From positions 1 through 64,000 of the forward strand of contig NZ_FTNM01000007.1 of NCBI RefSeq assembly GCF_900156415.1: a stretch of DNA of 64,000 nt, read 5' to 3'. This DNA is from Pontibacter lucknowensis (lineage in GTDB: Bacteria > Bacteroidota > Bacteroidia > Cytophagales > Hymenobacteraceae). The notes below the pieces were generated by a model that saw only the letters and a list, made by a program, of their open reading frames with translations, was not told the DNA's origin and made no database searches. Positions 19,266-27,666 of this stretch are shown piece by piece. Numbering within the stretch: position 1 is the first letter of the stretch; each line of letters starts with the position of its first letter. The position numbers and the translations under genes are program-made.

Positions 19266-19294
19266 AAAAAAGCGGGTTATACCCGCTTTTTTTT
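19266..19294 (+). terminator. Terminator after the ABC export operon
   Basis: The stem AAAAAAGCGGGT/ACCCGCTTTTTT (19266-19277 with 19281-19292) is closed by a 3-base loop and followed by further T. It is also usable for the convergent gene on the minus strand. Confidence 0.9.
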
Positions 19295-19301
19295 ATGCGC
19301 T

Positions 19302-19895
19302 CTAATTAAATAGCCACTGCAAGATGAAATGTGAAGGTAAAAAGATGCACAGCGGGAAGAACAGCATGGCCAGCGCAAAGTACAGGCCGCCAGGTATAGC
19401 TCGCTGTGGTTCATTGCCCGGTCCGAACACCCAGTTCACGTTCTCTTTGGGGTCGGTGAGCAAATAGCTGAGAGGCAGCACGATCCAGGCCAGTGCTGTC
19501 TGGTACCAAATGGCGCGTGTATCATAACCCCACTCGATCAGCAGCCAGATCACGATGGCCGGCAGAAACACATGAAATAGCGAAAGACCTCTCAAAAAGA
19601 AGCTCTTGTCCGGGTGAAACATGTAATCACTCAGGCCTAGTAGATCCCTGCCTGTGAGCAGACGACCAAAATAATCCACATTCCAGACCAGCTCCAGCCC
19701 CAAAACGCCCACGGCCATCATACTCAGCAGAAGATGGTTCTCCGTCCAGAGTACGATACCCACCGAGAACAGCGCCACATCCGAGAACCAAAGAAAGTTG
19801 CCTGGGCCATAGTGCTTCCAATAAACTGGTACCAATACCAGTAGAAACAGGGTATAGGCGATCGGTAACCAGAGTGGAATGGTTTGGGAGATCAT
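19302..19895 (-). CDS. Uncharacterised multi-pass membrane protein
   Basis: A 197-aa protein when started at the ATG at 19895 (MISQTIPLWLP). An in-frame extension to 19961 is less likely. It has about six hydrophobic helices, including ILW-rich segments near 7-26, 34-52, 58-75, 98-118, 125-143 and 165-190. There is a polar loop with DPKENVNWVFGPGNEPQR between helices 5 and 6. I do not assign a family. It is convergent with the ABC operon. Confidence 0.65.
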   Translation of the reverse strand: MISQTIPLWLPIAYTLFLLVLVPVYWKHYGPGNFLWFSDVALFSVGIVLWTENHLLLSMMAVGVLGLELVWNVDYFGRLLTGRDLLGLSDYMFHPDKSFFLRGLSLFHVFLPAIVIWLLIEWGYDTRAIWYQTALAWIVLPLSYLLTDPKENVNWVFGPGNEPQRAIPGGLYFALAMLFFPLCIFLPSHFILQWLFN

Positions 19896-20094
19896 GGCGT
19901 ATGACTCGGTTTCACATGTATACCTGAAAAGTCCGGAAAGGATCAGGTATAGCACAATCAACCAGCAGGCTTATTCAGATTCATTCGATGGGCTTCTCTT
20001 ACCCCACTAAATATCACGCAACAGTTAACAATTGGCGACAAGACAAGTAAAATAATATAAGGATTTGATTTATAACGATTTGATTTTATAATTT

Positions 20095-20592
20095 ATGGAA
20101 TACCAAGGTGTAAATATCAGGAGGGTAATGTTCTATTGTTTGATGCTGCTGAGCGGTTTTATCTATGCCTGTGACGACGAAGATGATGTAGATGATATGC
20201 TCGAGAGTGAAATAGAATTCACAAACGTAGAGCTATCCGGTGAAAATGAAGTGCCGGCAGTTGCTACAAGCGGATCTGGTTCACTTACGGCTACCTACGA
20301 TCGGAGCACCCGGATCCTGACATACAATTTCAGCTGGACACTCGGTGATGCCGGCGACAATACAGTGGGCATTCATTTCCACGGCCCTGCCCTTGCCACT
20401 GAGAATGCTCCTGTTGTAATACCGATTGAAAATCACACGAGCAGCTATACTGGCTCAGTAACAGGTGCCACCAGGGAGCTCACCCAAACAGAGGAAGAGC
20501 AGTTGCTTGACGGCAGGTGGTACCTGAACATCCACAGTAGCACCTATCCGGATGGAGAACTGCGAGGACAGCTACTACGCGGTGAAAACTAG
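20095..20592 (+). CDS. CHRD-domain lipoprotein
   Basis: A 165-aa protein. The hydrophobic N-terminus ends in the lipobox IYAC (Cys near residue 24), followed by an acidic linker (DDEDDVDDM) and a single CHRD domain (about 42-160). Domain marks are LSGENEVPAVAT, IHFHGPA, and WYLNIHSSTYPDGELRGQL. CHRD domains occur in chordin and in many bacterial surface proteins; their function in bacteria is largely unknown, with binding or metal roles suggested. Probably envelope-anchored. Upstream is AT-rich. Confidence 0.85.
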   Translation: MEYQGVNIRRVMFYCLMLLSGFIYACDDEDDVDDMLESEIEFTNVELSGENEVPAVATSGSGSLTATYDRSTRILTYNFSWTLGDAGDNTVGIHFHGPALATENAPVVIPIENHTSSYTGSVTGATRELTQTEEEQLLDGRWYLNIHSSTYPDGELRGQLLRGEN

Positions 20593-20628
20593 CAGGCAGT
20601 ATTGCCGGTGAGGTTTATGGTTAGCCTG

Positions 20629-20661
20629 TTTGACAATAAGGCAGGTATAGGTGTACCTTTG
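20629..20661 (+). promoter_or_regulatory. Promoter of the GNAT acetyltransferase gene
   Basis: The -33 box TTTG (20629-20632) and the -7 box TACCTTTG (20654-20661) are separated by 21 bases. The predicted start of transcription is near 20666. This excludes the in-frame start at 20651, which would lie inside the promoter, and supports the ATG at 20681. An AGGTATAG octamer (20643-20650) sits inside the spacer. Confidence 0.8.
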
Positions 20662-20680
20662 TGGCAAATTAGAATACCCT

Positions 20681-21160
20681 ATGCACTTGGCTACTACTGA
20701 AGCTACCGTTAAGATACTGGATTTTGAACCCCAATACGCTGCTGCGTTCCGGGCCCTGAATGAAGAGTGGATCACCCGCTATTTTGTGATGGAGGATGCC
20801 GACCACAAGTCTCTTGGCAATCCGCAAAGCTATATCATAGACAAGGGAGGCTTCATTTTGATGGCGAGCTACCAGGGCGAGATCGTAGGTACCTGTGCGC
20901 TTATAAATGATGGCAATGGTGTGTACGAGCTAGCTAAAATGGCGGTGACACCCAGGGCACAGGGGCTGAAGATCGGGAAGCTTTTAGGAGAGGCGGCTAT
21001 ACAGAAAGCCCGCGAAGTTGGAGCCCGTATGGTATACCTGGTGTCAAACAGAAGACTTGAAACAGCGCTGAGCCTGTACCGTCGGCTGGGGTTTGTGGAA
21101 GTACCAATGCCACCCAGCATCTACGAGCGAGCGGACATCAAAATGGAATTACCTCTTTAA
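20681..21160 (+). CDS. GNAT-family N-acetyltransferase
   Basis: A 159-aa acetyl-CoA-dependent transferase. It has the GNAT fold, with beta4 VYELAKMAVTPRAQGLKIGK carrying the acetyl-CoA pyrophosphate-binding QGLKIGK loop, followed by LLGEAAIQKAREVGA. The C-terminal SLYRRLGFVEV is the usual end of the fold. The substrate is unknown. The ATG at 20681 is fixed by the promoter just upstream. Confidence 0.85.
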   Translation: MHLATTEATVKILDFEPQYAAAFRALNEEWITRYFVMEDADHKSLGNPQSYIIDKGGFILMASYQGEIVGTCALINDGNGVYELAKMAVTPRAQGLKIGKLLGEAAIQKAREVGARMVYLVSNRRLETALSLYRRLGFVEVPMPPSIYERADIKMELPL

Positions 21161-21204
21161 AAATCTGTGGAAGTAGGTATACGCTTCCGGCAGGTATAGC
21201 CGAT

Positions 21205-21765
21205 TTATATCAGGCTGGTCTGGCGATTTGAGTCCTGGCGTGCAACACCCACTGTCATCCAGCAGCCTTTGTACATACCTTTTCGCTGCTTTGCCAATAT
21301 GAACAGGTAGGGAACTTGCTCTCCGCTTGCACCCTTGATAACGACAAGCTGGTAGGCAGTGTCATCAGTTATCACCATTTTACCGGTTTTGTATGAAACA
21401 AAGTTTAGCATGGGGCTGTAGGCAGGGTCGCGCACCATCATCCGGAAATGATTGAGAGGCCCTAAACTCACCCGGCTGGTTGGCGACGAGAAATTAAAAA
21501 CCGTGATAATGCCGCTGTCGGTGATATCGTTTCGTTGCAGGGCGTGTAACTGTATTTTGATAACCTGACGAGGAGAAAGTGTCTTAGAGGGCTTCAGAAA
21601 GCGGGCTTTTGAGTTCATGACCGTCTTGGCTTCGTCCGAGGTATAGCGTACATGGTCTTCCGCATTCATCTCGGGCATAGCCGGAAACTGCACCCACAGC
21701 AACACCAGCAAAATAACCCCTACACCGAGCAGGAGTTTGTCGTACATATTTTCAAACCCTCTCAT
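21205..21765 (-). CDS. Membrane-anchored DUF4864-like protein
   Basis: A 186-aa protein with one N-terminal transmembrane helix (about 9-27, LLLGVGVILLVLLWVQF) and a soluble domain outside. The domain (about 62-180) resembles DUF4864: a helix QVIKIQLHALQRND, a segment LGPLNHFRMMV, and a final strand GCWMTVGV. An alternative start lies six codons in (21747). The resemblance is by eye only. Function unknown. It is monocistronic and convergent with the GNAT gene. Confidence 0.6.
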   Translation of the reverse strand: MRGFENMYDKLLLGVGVILLVLLWVQFPAMPEMNAEDHVRYTSDEAKTVMNSKARFLKPSKTLSPRQVIKIQLHALQRNDITDSGIITVFNFSSPTSRVSLGPLNHFRMMVRDPAYSPMLNFVSYKTGKMVITDDTAYQLVVIKGASGEQVPYLFILAKQRKGMYKGCWMTVGVARQDSNRQTSLI

Positions 21766-21904
21766 ATTAAATATGTACTTTATATAGAGTTAATAAGTTG
21801 TTAATAAATCATTTTGCCATGTAAACAGCTCTTTTTTTAGGGTAAATGGTCTACGGGGCATATAAAATTGAGAAGATTGCGTATAAGAGTTGGATTTTTC
21901 CTGT

Positions 21905-22696
21905 ATGAACCATTTCCTGACACATCTTTTTCAATCTACACGTGGTTGGCTTGCCAGGCAGCCGCTGGTGCAGCGGCTGTTTCATCGGTTTCCCAGACTT
22001 TCCAGCTTTCTGCTCCGCCGCTTCGATACTACCACTTTCATTGGCTTACCCCTGACCATCCTGTTGCTGGTAATAGCGGTCAATGCGGCGCTGCTCTCAC
22101 AAATAACTGAGGACGTAGTGGAGTCGGAGGGGGTGGTGCACCTTGACAAAGCCTTTACAGCCTTTCTCTACAGCATGCGCAGCGAGTGGCTGAGCCACAC
22201 CTTTTATGCATTTACCCAACTAGGCACACGGGAGGCAGTCTTTGCCGTTGGGGGGCTGGCTACGATTGTGTTTTTGTACAACCGGCGCTACACGGCGGTA
22301 TTGGCTTTCTGGCTTACCATGGCCGGGGTGGGGCTATCAGTGCAGTATGGCAAGAAGTTTATCAGCCGCGATCGCCCTACTGAGGTGGCTTTCTATCCGG
22401 AGCATAACTTTTCTTTCCCGAGCGGACATGCCACCACAAGTATGGCGCTCTGGGGTATACTGGCCTATTTTGGCTACCGCCACTTGTACCAGAGGCGCTT
22501 GCGCAACGGAGTGCTGGTAGGAGCAGGAGCTTTGATCCTACTGGTGGGGTTCAGCAGGATCTACTTAGGGGTACATTTCCTGTCAGATGTGTTGGCGGGC
22601 TTTCTGCTGGGTGCCATGTGGGTGCTCTTAGGGATAAGTATCGTGGAGGTGATGAGTTACCTCAGGACCCGCAAAAAGCTACGGGCCTCCACCTAA
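21905..22696 (+). CDS. PAP2-family membrane phosphatase
   Basis: A 263-aa integral membrane lipid phosphatase (phosphatidic acid or undecaprenyl pyrophosphate type). The three-part PAP2 motif is complete: KKFISRDRP (K-x6-RP), PSGH in FSFPSGHATTS, and SRIYLGVHFLSD (SR-x5-H-x3-D). There are about five to six hydrophobic helices. I use the ATG at 21905 rather than a TTG five codons upstream. The physiological substrate cannot be told from the sequence; undecaprenyl pyrophosphate recycling is plausible. Confidence 0.88.
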   Translation: MNHFLTHLFQSTRGWLARQPLVQRLFHRFPRLSSFLLRRFDTTTFIGLPLTILLLVIAVNAALLSQITEDVVESEGVVHLDKAFTAFLYSMRSEWLSHTFYAFTQLGTREAVFAVGGLATIVFLYNRRYTAVLAFWLTMAGVGLSVQYGKKFISRDRPTEVAFYPEHNFSFPSGHATTSMALWGILAYFGYRHLYQRRLRNGVLVGAGALILLVGFSRIYLGVHFLSDVLAGFLLGAMWVLLGISIVEVMSYLRTRKKLRAST

Positions 22697-22761
22697 ATAT
22701 AGTCTGCATGCTATCTCTTATGCCGTCTTCTGCGTACAACACCTGACGCATACCCACTGTT

Positions 22762-24021
22762 ATGAACTACCGCACCCTGACGAGGCTGAGTTCTCTGGCC
22801 CTTTTGCTTTACTTTTTGTTGACAGCAGCTACCGCCCGCGCCTATGGTGTGCTCACGCACCAGGCCATTATTGATGCCGCCTGGAAGGATTCTATTAAGC
22901 CTCTGCTGCGCAAGCGTTTTCCCAACGCCACCGACGAAGACCTGCAGAAAGCCCACGCACATGCCTATGGAGGTTCCATTGTGCAGGATATGGGCTATTT
23001 CCCTTTTGGCAACACATTCTTCACAGCCCTGACCCACTACGTGCGCAGTGGCGCTTTTGTCGAGAATCTAATCAAGTCGGCTACTACTATAGAAGAGTAC
23101 GGTTTCGCGCTGGGGGCGCTGTCGCATTACAATGCTGACATACATGGGCATCCGCTGGGCACGAACAAGGCAGTGGCACTGGTATACCCGAAGGTAAAAG
23201 CTGAGCATGGGCAGGAAGTGACCTACGCCGAAGATCCTGCGTCGCATGTCAAAACTGAATTTGGGTTTGATGTGCTGCAGGTAGCCCGGGGCAACTACGC
23301 ACCCGACGAATACCAGTCATTCATCGGATTTAAAGTTTCAAAAGAACTGCTGGAGCGTGCCTTCCTGGAAACGTATGGGCTTGAGCTGAATGATGTGTTT
23401 ATGAACGTGCCACTGGCGATCGGAACTTACCGATATACCATCCGTGGCCTGATACCCGATTTGACCAAAGCAGCCTGGCAGGCCAAGAAGAGTGACATAC
23501 AGGAAGCCAGACCGGGCGTAACCCGCCGTGAGTTTCAGTATCACATGAAGCGGTCAGATTTCAACCAGGCCTGGGGGACAGATTACGAGCGACCCAACAT
23601 TTTCGCCCGTTTCATTGCCTGGATCATCAAAGTACTTCCCAAAGTAGGACCTTTCCGGACACTCGCCTTTAAACCGTCTACACCTGAGGCCGAAGAAATT
23701 TTCTACCACAGTTTTAACACCACAGTCGAAAATTACACAAAGCTTATAAAGCAGCTCAGACAACAGGGCCAGCTTAAGCTCGACAATATGCAGCTCGATA
23801 CAGGAGAGCCAACAAAGCCCGGCAGTTACAAACTCACGGACGAGACGTATGCTGAGCTATTGCAAAAGCTTGCTAAGAATGAGTTCAAGCAAACAAGTCC
23901 TGCCCTGCGACAGGATATCCTCCAGTTTTACCAACCCCGGAAAGCGATGCAGGAAGTAGAGGAGGACGATCGTCCTGAATTAAAAGAAGCCCTCCTGCAA
24001 CTAAGAGCACATCAGTTGTAA
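22762..24021 (+). CDS. Secreted zinc-dependent phospholipase C-family protein
   Basis: A 419-aa protein with a signal peptide ending near residue 27 (ATARA), leaving YGVLTHQAI at the mature N-terminus. The family places its zinc-binding aromatic N-terminus and first His there. Additional His/Asp ligands are in HAHAYGGSIVQDMG, THYVRSG, and ALSHYNADIHGHP. It resembles the bacterial zinc-dependent phospholipase C/S1-P1 nuclease fold group. The C-terminal 150 residues are charged and not part of the core. The neighbouring PAP2 phosphatase 65 bases upstream could act on related lipids. Confidence 0.75.
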   Translation: MNYRTLTRLSSLALLLYFLLTAATARAYGVLTHQAIIDAAWKDSIKPLLRKRFPNATDEDLQKAHAHAYGGSIVQDMGYFPFGNTFFTALTHYVRSGAFVENLIKSATTIEEYGFALGALSHYNADIHGHPLGTNKAVALVYPKVKAEHGQEVTYAEDPASHVKTEFGFDVLQVARGNYAPDEYQSFIGFKVSKELLERAFLETYGLELNDVFMNVPLAIGTYRYTIRGLIPDLTKAAWQAKKSDIQEARPGVTRREFQYHMKRSDFNQAWGTDYERPNIFARFIAWIIKVLPKVGPFRTLAFKPSTPEAEEIFYHSFNTTVENYTKLIKQLRQQGQLKLDNMQLDTGEPTKPGSYKLTDETYAELLQKLAKNEFKQTSPALRQDILQFYQPRKAMQEVEEDDRPELKEALLQLRAHQL

Positions 24022-24280
24022 AGCATAAGCAGCCTCAGTAGTGTAGGTATAGCCAATGACGTAACCAGCACAGAAGTCTGCTGCCCATAGTCACTAACCT
24101 GAACGTTGATGAGCATATATGATTATAGCGGGCCGAACTTGTGCGCATTAGGGAATATGAGAGACGACTGCAACCCTGTATCCTAAAAACCGATACATAT
24201 AAGTCTGACACCCTGTCTGAACAGGCCAAGTGCAGTTATATGACAAGGTGTACATGTGTTTAATTAAAAGAAACTTACCT

Positions 24281-24727
24281 ATGGAAAACAAAACGAATAA
24301 GAATTCGCAATCGAATCAGAATCCAACAGCTCAGAGCAGCTCACAATCAAATACTTCGAATATGGGCTCAAGCCAGTCATCAGCTTCAAACGCTATCAGT
24401 GGCAACCAGTCTTCTGCCAGAAACTCATCTGGAAATAGCCAGTCGGCTTCTTCGGGCAAGTCGAACTGGAAGGATACATTCAAGAAAGAGAACCTGGATA
24501 ACCTGACGGGCAAGCTGCAGGAGTTTGGCAACAGCACCATGAACAAAGTGAACGGGCTGAGCACTACTCAAAAGGTAGTAGGCGGTTCTTTACTGGCACT
24601 GGGTGCAGGCTGGGTGGCTATGAACTCGATGAATAAAAATAAATCAGGTAAAATGGGCTCTAAAATAGCGAGCGCCCAGGAGAAGCTGAAGAAAAACCTG
24701 AATAAGAATCTGGGAAGCAATAGATAA
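24281..24727 (+). CDS. Low-complexity Ser/Asn/Gln-rich protein with a hydrophobic segment
   Basis: A 148-aa product. The first 65 residues are almost entirely Ser, Asn, Gln, Ala and Gly and are predicted disordered. A basic amphipathic stretch (WKDTFKKENLDNLTGKLQEFG) follows, then a glycine-rich hydrophobic segment VVGGSLLALGAGWVAM (about 110-125), and a lysine-rich tail. I chose the ATG at 24281, dropping 17 upstream in-frame residues. No family recognised; it resembles small stress-related proteins of Bacteroidota. A strong terminator follows. Confidence 0.65.
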   Translation: MENKTNKNSQSNQNPTAQSSSQSNTSNMGSSQSSASNAISGNQSSARNSSGNSQSASSGKSNWKDTFKKENLDNLTGKLQEFGNSTMNKVNGLSTTQKVVGGSLLALGAGWVAMNSMNKNKSGKMGSKIASAQEKLKKNLNKNLGSNR

Positions 24728-24752
24728 TTGCTCCAGCTACAAATCTATATGG

Positions 24753-24783
24753 CAAAAAGCCGGGTAATCAGCCCGGCTTTTTG
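24753..24783. terminator. Terminator after the Ser-rich protein gene
   Basis: A 12-bp perfect stem (CAAAAAGCCGGG with its complement) has a 7-base loop. T-runs occur in both directions. Confidence 0.9.
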
Positions 24784-24865
24784 TTTCGTATAGGTATAGC
24801 AGACACGCAAATCTTGCGTATAGCAACAAAACCGACCTTAATAACTCTATGAAGAAGCGAATACT

Positions 24866-25312
24866 ATGGAAGTAAGTAAAGCACTGGTAAGCGGACTGGC
24901 AGGGGCTGTTGCCATAACAATCGCACATGAAACCCTGCGCCGGCTCGTACCTGAAGCACCCCGTATGGACGTACTGGGAATGCGGGCCATTTCGAAAACA
25001 ATGAAGAAGGCAGGGGCGCAGCCACCTGAAAGCGGTTCCCTGCGGGCCTGGGCCATGGTAGGTGATATCGTCTCCAATTCTATCTACTACAGCTTTGCCG
25101 GTGTAGGTAAAGGTGCCTGGCTGCGTGGCGGTCTGCTAGGAGCCGGAGCCGGAGCGGGTGCTGTGTTGCTGCCCGGGCCGATGGGCTTAGGCACTGACCC
25201 TAGTAACCGTACCAACAGCACCCGCGTGATGACCGTCGGGCTATACCTGATGGGAGGCCTGGTAGCCGCTGCCGTGGGCAGCGCACTCGCCTGCGATGAT
25301 GAAAATTGCTGA
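24866..25312 (+). CDS. Uncharacterised glycine/alanine-rich membrane protein
   Basis: A 148-aa protein with hydrophobic segments at about 5-20, 85-108 (GLLGAGAGAGAVLLPGPMGLG) and 122-142 (VGLYLMGGLVAAAVGSALAC). A basic soluble stretch between them includes HETLRRLVPEAPRMDVLGMR. The product ends in CDDENC. I do not recognise the family. It converges on the HTTM gene 47 bases away. Confidence 0.65.
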   Translation: MEVSKALVSGLAGAVAITIAHETLRRLVPEAPRMDVLGMRAISKTMKKAGAQPPESGSLRAWAMVGDIVSNSIYYSFAGVGKGAWLRGGLLGAGAGAGAVLLPGPMGLGTDPSNRTNSTRVMTVGLYLMGGLVAAAVGSALACDDENC

Positions 25313-25358
25313 TACCTGCTACAAGGAACATAACATGTGCTCTGTATTTGTGACTGGC

Positions 25359-26873
25359 TTACTCTGGTAAATTAGCACATGTGCAGAGCACTTCTCTTTG
25401 AGGAGTTACAGGCTGATAGTCGGGTAAGGTATACTCTTTCATGTATACCACCTGCAGTTCTTTTATAGGGTTGCCTGGGTGTGCCTCGTTCCAGCGACGC
25501 ACCAGGTAGTTGCAGTAGTAAGGCCTTAAAAACGCATAGTGCACAAACAAGTAATTTTCGGAGTACTTGCGCCAGCGGTCATTTTTAAACATGCTCACCA
25601 CAGAAGCCGGCTTGGCGTAGTCTGCCTCTTTCCCTTCACGGTTCAGGTCGATTAGCTGACCATTCTCCGCATGTCCTTCCAGTACATACCAACCGTCGTC
25701 CTTAAAAACAGCGGGCGCAAACATGCCCCAGCGCTGGTCAACACGCAGTAGGTTGCCAAACCAGGTTGTTGAGTCGGGCATAGCGGGTACCCGCGCAGTT
25801 GCTCCTGACAGATTCCACCAGATGCAGTAGATCAGCACAAAAGTCACGAATCCTTCCCGGGCGTATCGCAGCTGGTTTTTAGAAAGCAGTGGCTTTTGCA
25901 GGCTGATCTGTAGCCGTAGTTGGGCCGGGCTTCTGAAACCTTTGAATATGCGCTGAAACTGGCCTGATAATGGTCTCCTGAAAGATGTGAGTAGTTTTCT
26001 CTCTGCCCAGTTCATGGCCTGAGGAGGAAGGAGACCAGAAATTGAAGCAATATTAATGAGGTAAAACAAACCTACAAACAGCGTCAGGCTGATGCCGATA
26101 TGAAACATGAACAACACCCCCACCACAATGAGCCGCCATACGTGATTATAAAAAGGAATCAGCAGGAGGAAGGGCAGCAGCAACTCGGTATACCAGGTCG
26201 TGAGCGTCAGGAACCGGAGCAGCTCAGGGTATGGGTAGATGAGCTTGCCTACTGGCATCAGGATTTGGTCGAGGCTCAGGGCATAGTAGAGTGCGGTGCC
26301 ATCCAGGTTCCATTCCGGTGAACTTTTGAGCAGGGCAGTGCAGAAGTATACCAGGAAGATCTGTAGGATATAAGCAGCTGTAGCCGCGCTAAAGTAAGTA
26401 GTTTGGAGCGGTTCCGGTTTTTTGGCTTTGGCTGCATCGTAGCTGTAGAATTTCCCCCATGGCAGAAACATCCCCCAGAAGAGCAGCATGCGCAGCAGGT
26501 CATCGCCTCCCTGTGCAATGAAAGTGTTCCGGTTTTGGAGCGATACGAGCAGTATCCAACTCACAATAGTAGCGGTACGTGTCTTGTAGCCGAGCAGGAG
26601 GAAAATAGCAAACACGGCAGCAATCAGGAAAAGCACGACCTGCACCTGCCATAGTCCGCTTAGGGTATGAAAGGAAAAGTGGTACGGATGCCAGCCAAAT
26701 TGATGCAGTACATGCAAGGGAAGTACGCCCATGTTGGAATAGTGCGCTTCGAGGTCTGTTGCACGTATAGCGAGGTCGGTTAAGATAATACCGGCAACCC
26801 ATATGCGCATGACTGCCAAGGCCCGAAGGTCAACTGTAAAAACACGTCGCAGGTATTGCTGCAGCTGATGCAT
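25359..26873 (-). CDS. HTTM-domain membrane protein (vitamin K-dependent gamma-carboxylase-like)
   Basis: A 504-aa multi-pass protein of the HTTM (horizontally transferred transmembrane) family, related to the membrane part of vitamin K-dependent gamma-carboxylase. Features are the N-terminal VDLRALAVMRIWVAGI, the segment YSNMGVLPLHVL, and GGDDLLRMLLFWGMFLPWG, with at least six hydrophobic helices up to about residue 350. A hydrophilic C-terminal domain with aromatic and charged residues follows. Its reaction in bacteria is not established. The start ATG at 26873 gives the usual N-terminus. Confidence 0.8.
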   Translation of the reverse strand: MHQLQQYLRRVFTVDLRALAVMRIWVAGIILTDLAIRATDLEAHYSNMGVLPLHVLHQFGWHPYHFSFHTLSGLWQVQVVLFLIAAVFAIFLLLGYKTRTATIVSWILLVSLQNRNTFIAQGGDDLLRMLLFWGMFLPWGKFYSYDAAKAKKPEPLQTTYFSAATAAYILQIFLVYFCTALLKSSPEWNLDGTALYYALSLDQILMPVGKLIYPYPELLRFLTLTTWYTELLLPFLLLIPFYNHVWRLIVVGVLFMFHIGISLTLFVGLFYLINIASISGLLPPQAMNWAERKLLTSFRRPLSGQFQRIFKGFRSPAQLRLQISLQKPLLSKNQLRYAREGFVTFVLIYCIWWNLSGATARVPAMPDSTTWFGNLLRVDQRWGMFAPAVFKDDGWYVLEGHAENGQLIDLNREGKEADYAKPASVVSMFKNDRWRKYSENYLFVHYAFLRPYYCNYLVRRWNEAHPGNPIKELQVVYMKEYTLPDYQPVTPQREVLCTCANLPE

Positions 26874-26901
26874 GTTTTAATAAGGGGTTTAGTTTAAAAA
26901 C

Positions 26902-26935
26902 AAAAAGGCAAACCCAGTCAGGTGCTTGCCTTTTT
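26902..26935. terminator. Terminator after the repeat lipoprotein gene
   Basis: The stem AAAAAGGCAA (26902-26911) pairs with TTGCCTTTTT (26926-26935) around a 14-base loop. T-runs occur in both directions. Confidence 0.85.
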
Positions 26936-26959
26936 GCTGTAGATACCTGAGTATAATTC

Positions 26960-27490
26960 CTATCGAGGAGAAGTACCCATAGTAGTTGTTCCAGTAGTGG
27001 TACCAGTTGTAGTTCCAGTCGTTGTGCCGGTAGTGGTACCTGTAGTGGTACCTGTAGTTGTTCCGGTTGTGGTACCTGTAGTAGTGCCGGTTGTGGTTCC
27101 GGTAGTTGTACCCGTGGTTGTACCAGTTGTGGTTCCCGTAGTTGTGCCCGTTGTAGTACCTGTCGTGGTGCCCGTTGTAGTGCCAGTAGTGGTACCAGTT
27201 GTAGTTCCAGTCGTTGTGCCGGTAGTGGTACCTGTAGTTGTTCCGGTTGTGGTACCTGTAGTAGTGCCGGTTGTTGTTCCGGTAGTTGTACCCGTGGTTG
27301 TACCGGTAGTTGTACCCGTGGTAGTTCCGGTGGTTGTACCTGTCGTGGTTCCCGTAGTTGAGCCGGTTGTAGTGCCATACACATCGGTATCTGTTGAATC
27401 AGTACCAGTAGTCGTTGTGTCTGCACACCCTGTCATTACCGTCGCTGCTACAAATGAAAGAGCGAGAATGTTTACAAATGTCTTTTTCAT
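26960..27490 (-). CDS. Lipoprotein built of 33 tandem Gly-Thr-Thr-Thr repeats
   Basis: A 176-aa product. The signal (MKKTFVNILALSFVAATV) ends in the lipobox MTGC with lipidated Cys22. A short Thr/Asp linker is followed by 33 four-residue units at residues 39-170 (GTTT, the second GSTT), then MGTSPR. The extracytoplasmic part is almost only Gly and Thr, so it is probably an extended, perhaps O-glycosylatable, wall-like tether. The DNA repeat has a 12-base period and a 192-base higher-order duplication. It is monocistronic with a terminator. The antisense strand is also open but is not called. Confidence 0.75.
   Translation of the reverse strand: MKKTFVNILALSFVAATVMTGCADTTTTGTDSTDTDVYGTTTGSTTGTTTGTTTGTTTGTTTGTTTGTTTGTTTGTTTGTTTGTTTGTTTGTTTGTTTGTTTGTTTGTTTGTTTGTTTGTTTGTTTGTTTGTTTGTTTGTTTGTTTGTTTGTTTGTTTGTTTGTTTGTTTMGTSPR
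26981..27376. repeat. Tandem 12-bp repeat array inside the lipoprotein gene
   Basis: Thirty-three 12-base units encode Gly-Thr-Thr-Thr. Synonymous variants are arranged so that the block starting at 26997 recurs from 27189, 192 bases (16 units) apart, with near-identical order for over 100 bases. The first copy holds one extra 12-base unit. This shows expansion by duplication of multi-unit blocks, so length variation between strains is expected. Confidence 0.9.
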
Positions 27491-27666
27491 AGTCCTTTAT
27501 TGTTTGTAATACTGTAAAAATTAGATTTCAGTATCCTGTTTACGGAACTATGGCTATTTGGATAGTTTTTTTGTGGAAATACACTAGCCAAATCCTGTTT
27601 TGATGCTAAATACTCAGGACAGGAATTCGGAATGATACGTAGTAATACCTATCAGTTTAAGGCTTC

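Noticed and set aside
26997..27509. Plus-strand open frame of Val-Val-Val-Pro repeats
   Set aside because: It is the antisense of the Gly-Thr-Thr-Thr array. A 12-base repeat without stops opens all frames, and there is no signal or start context on this strand.
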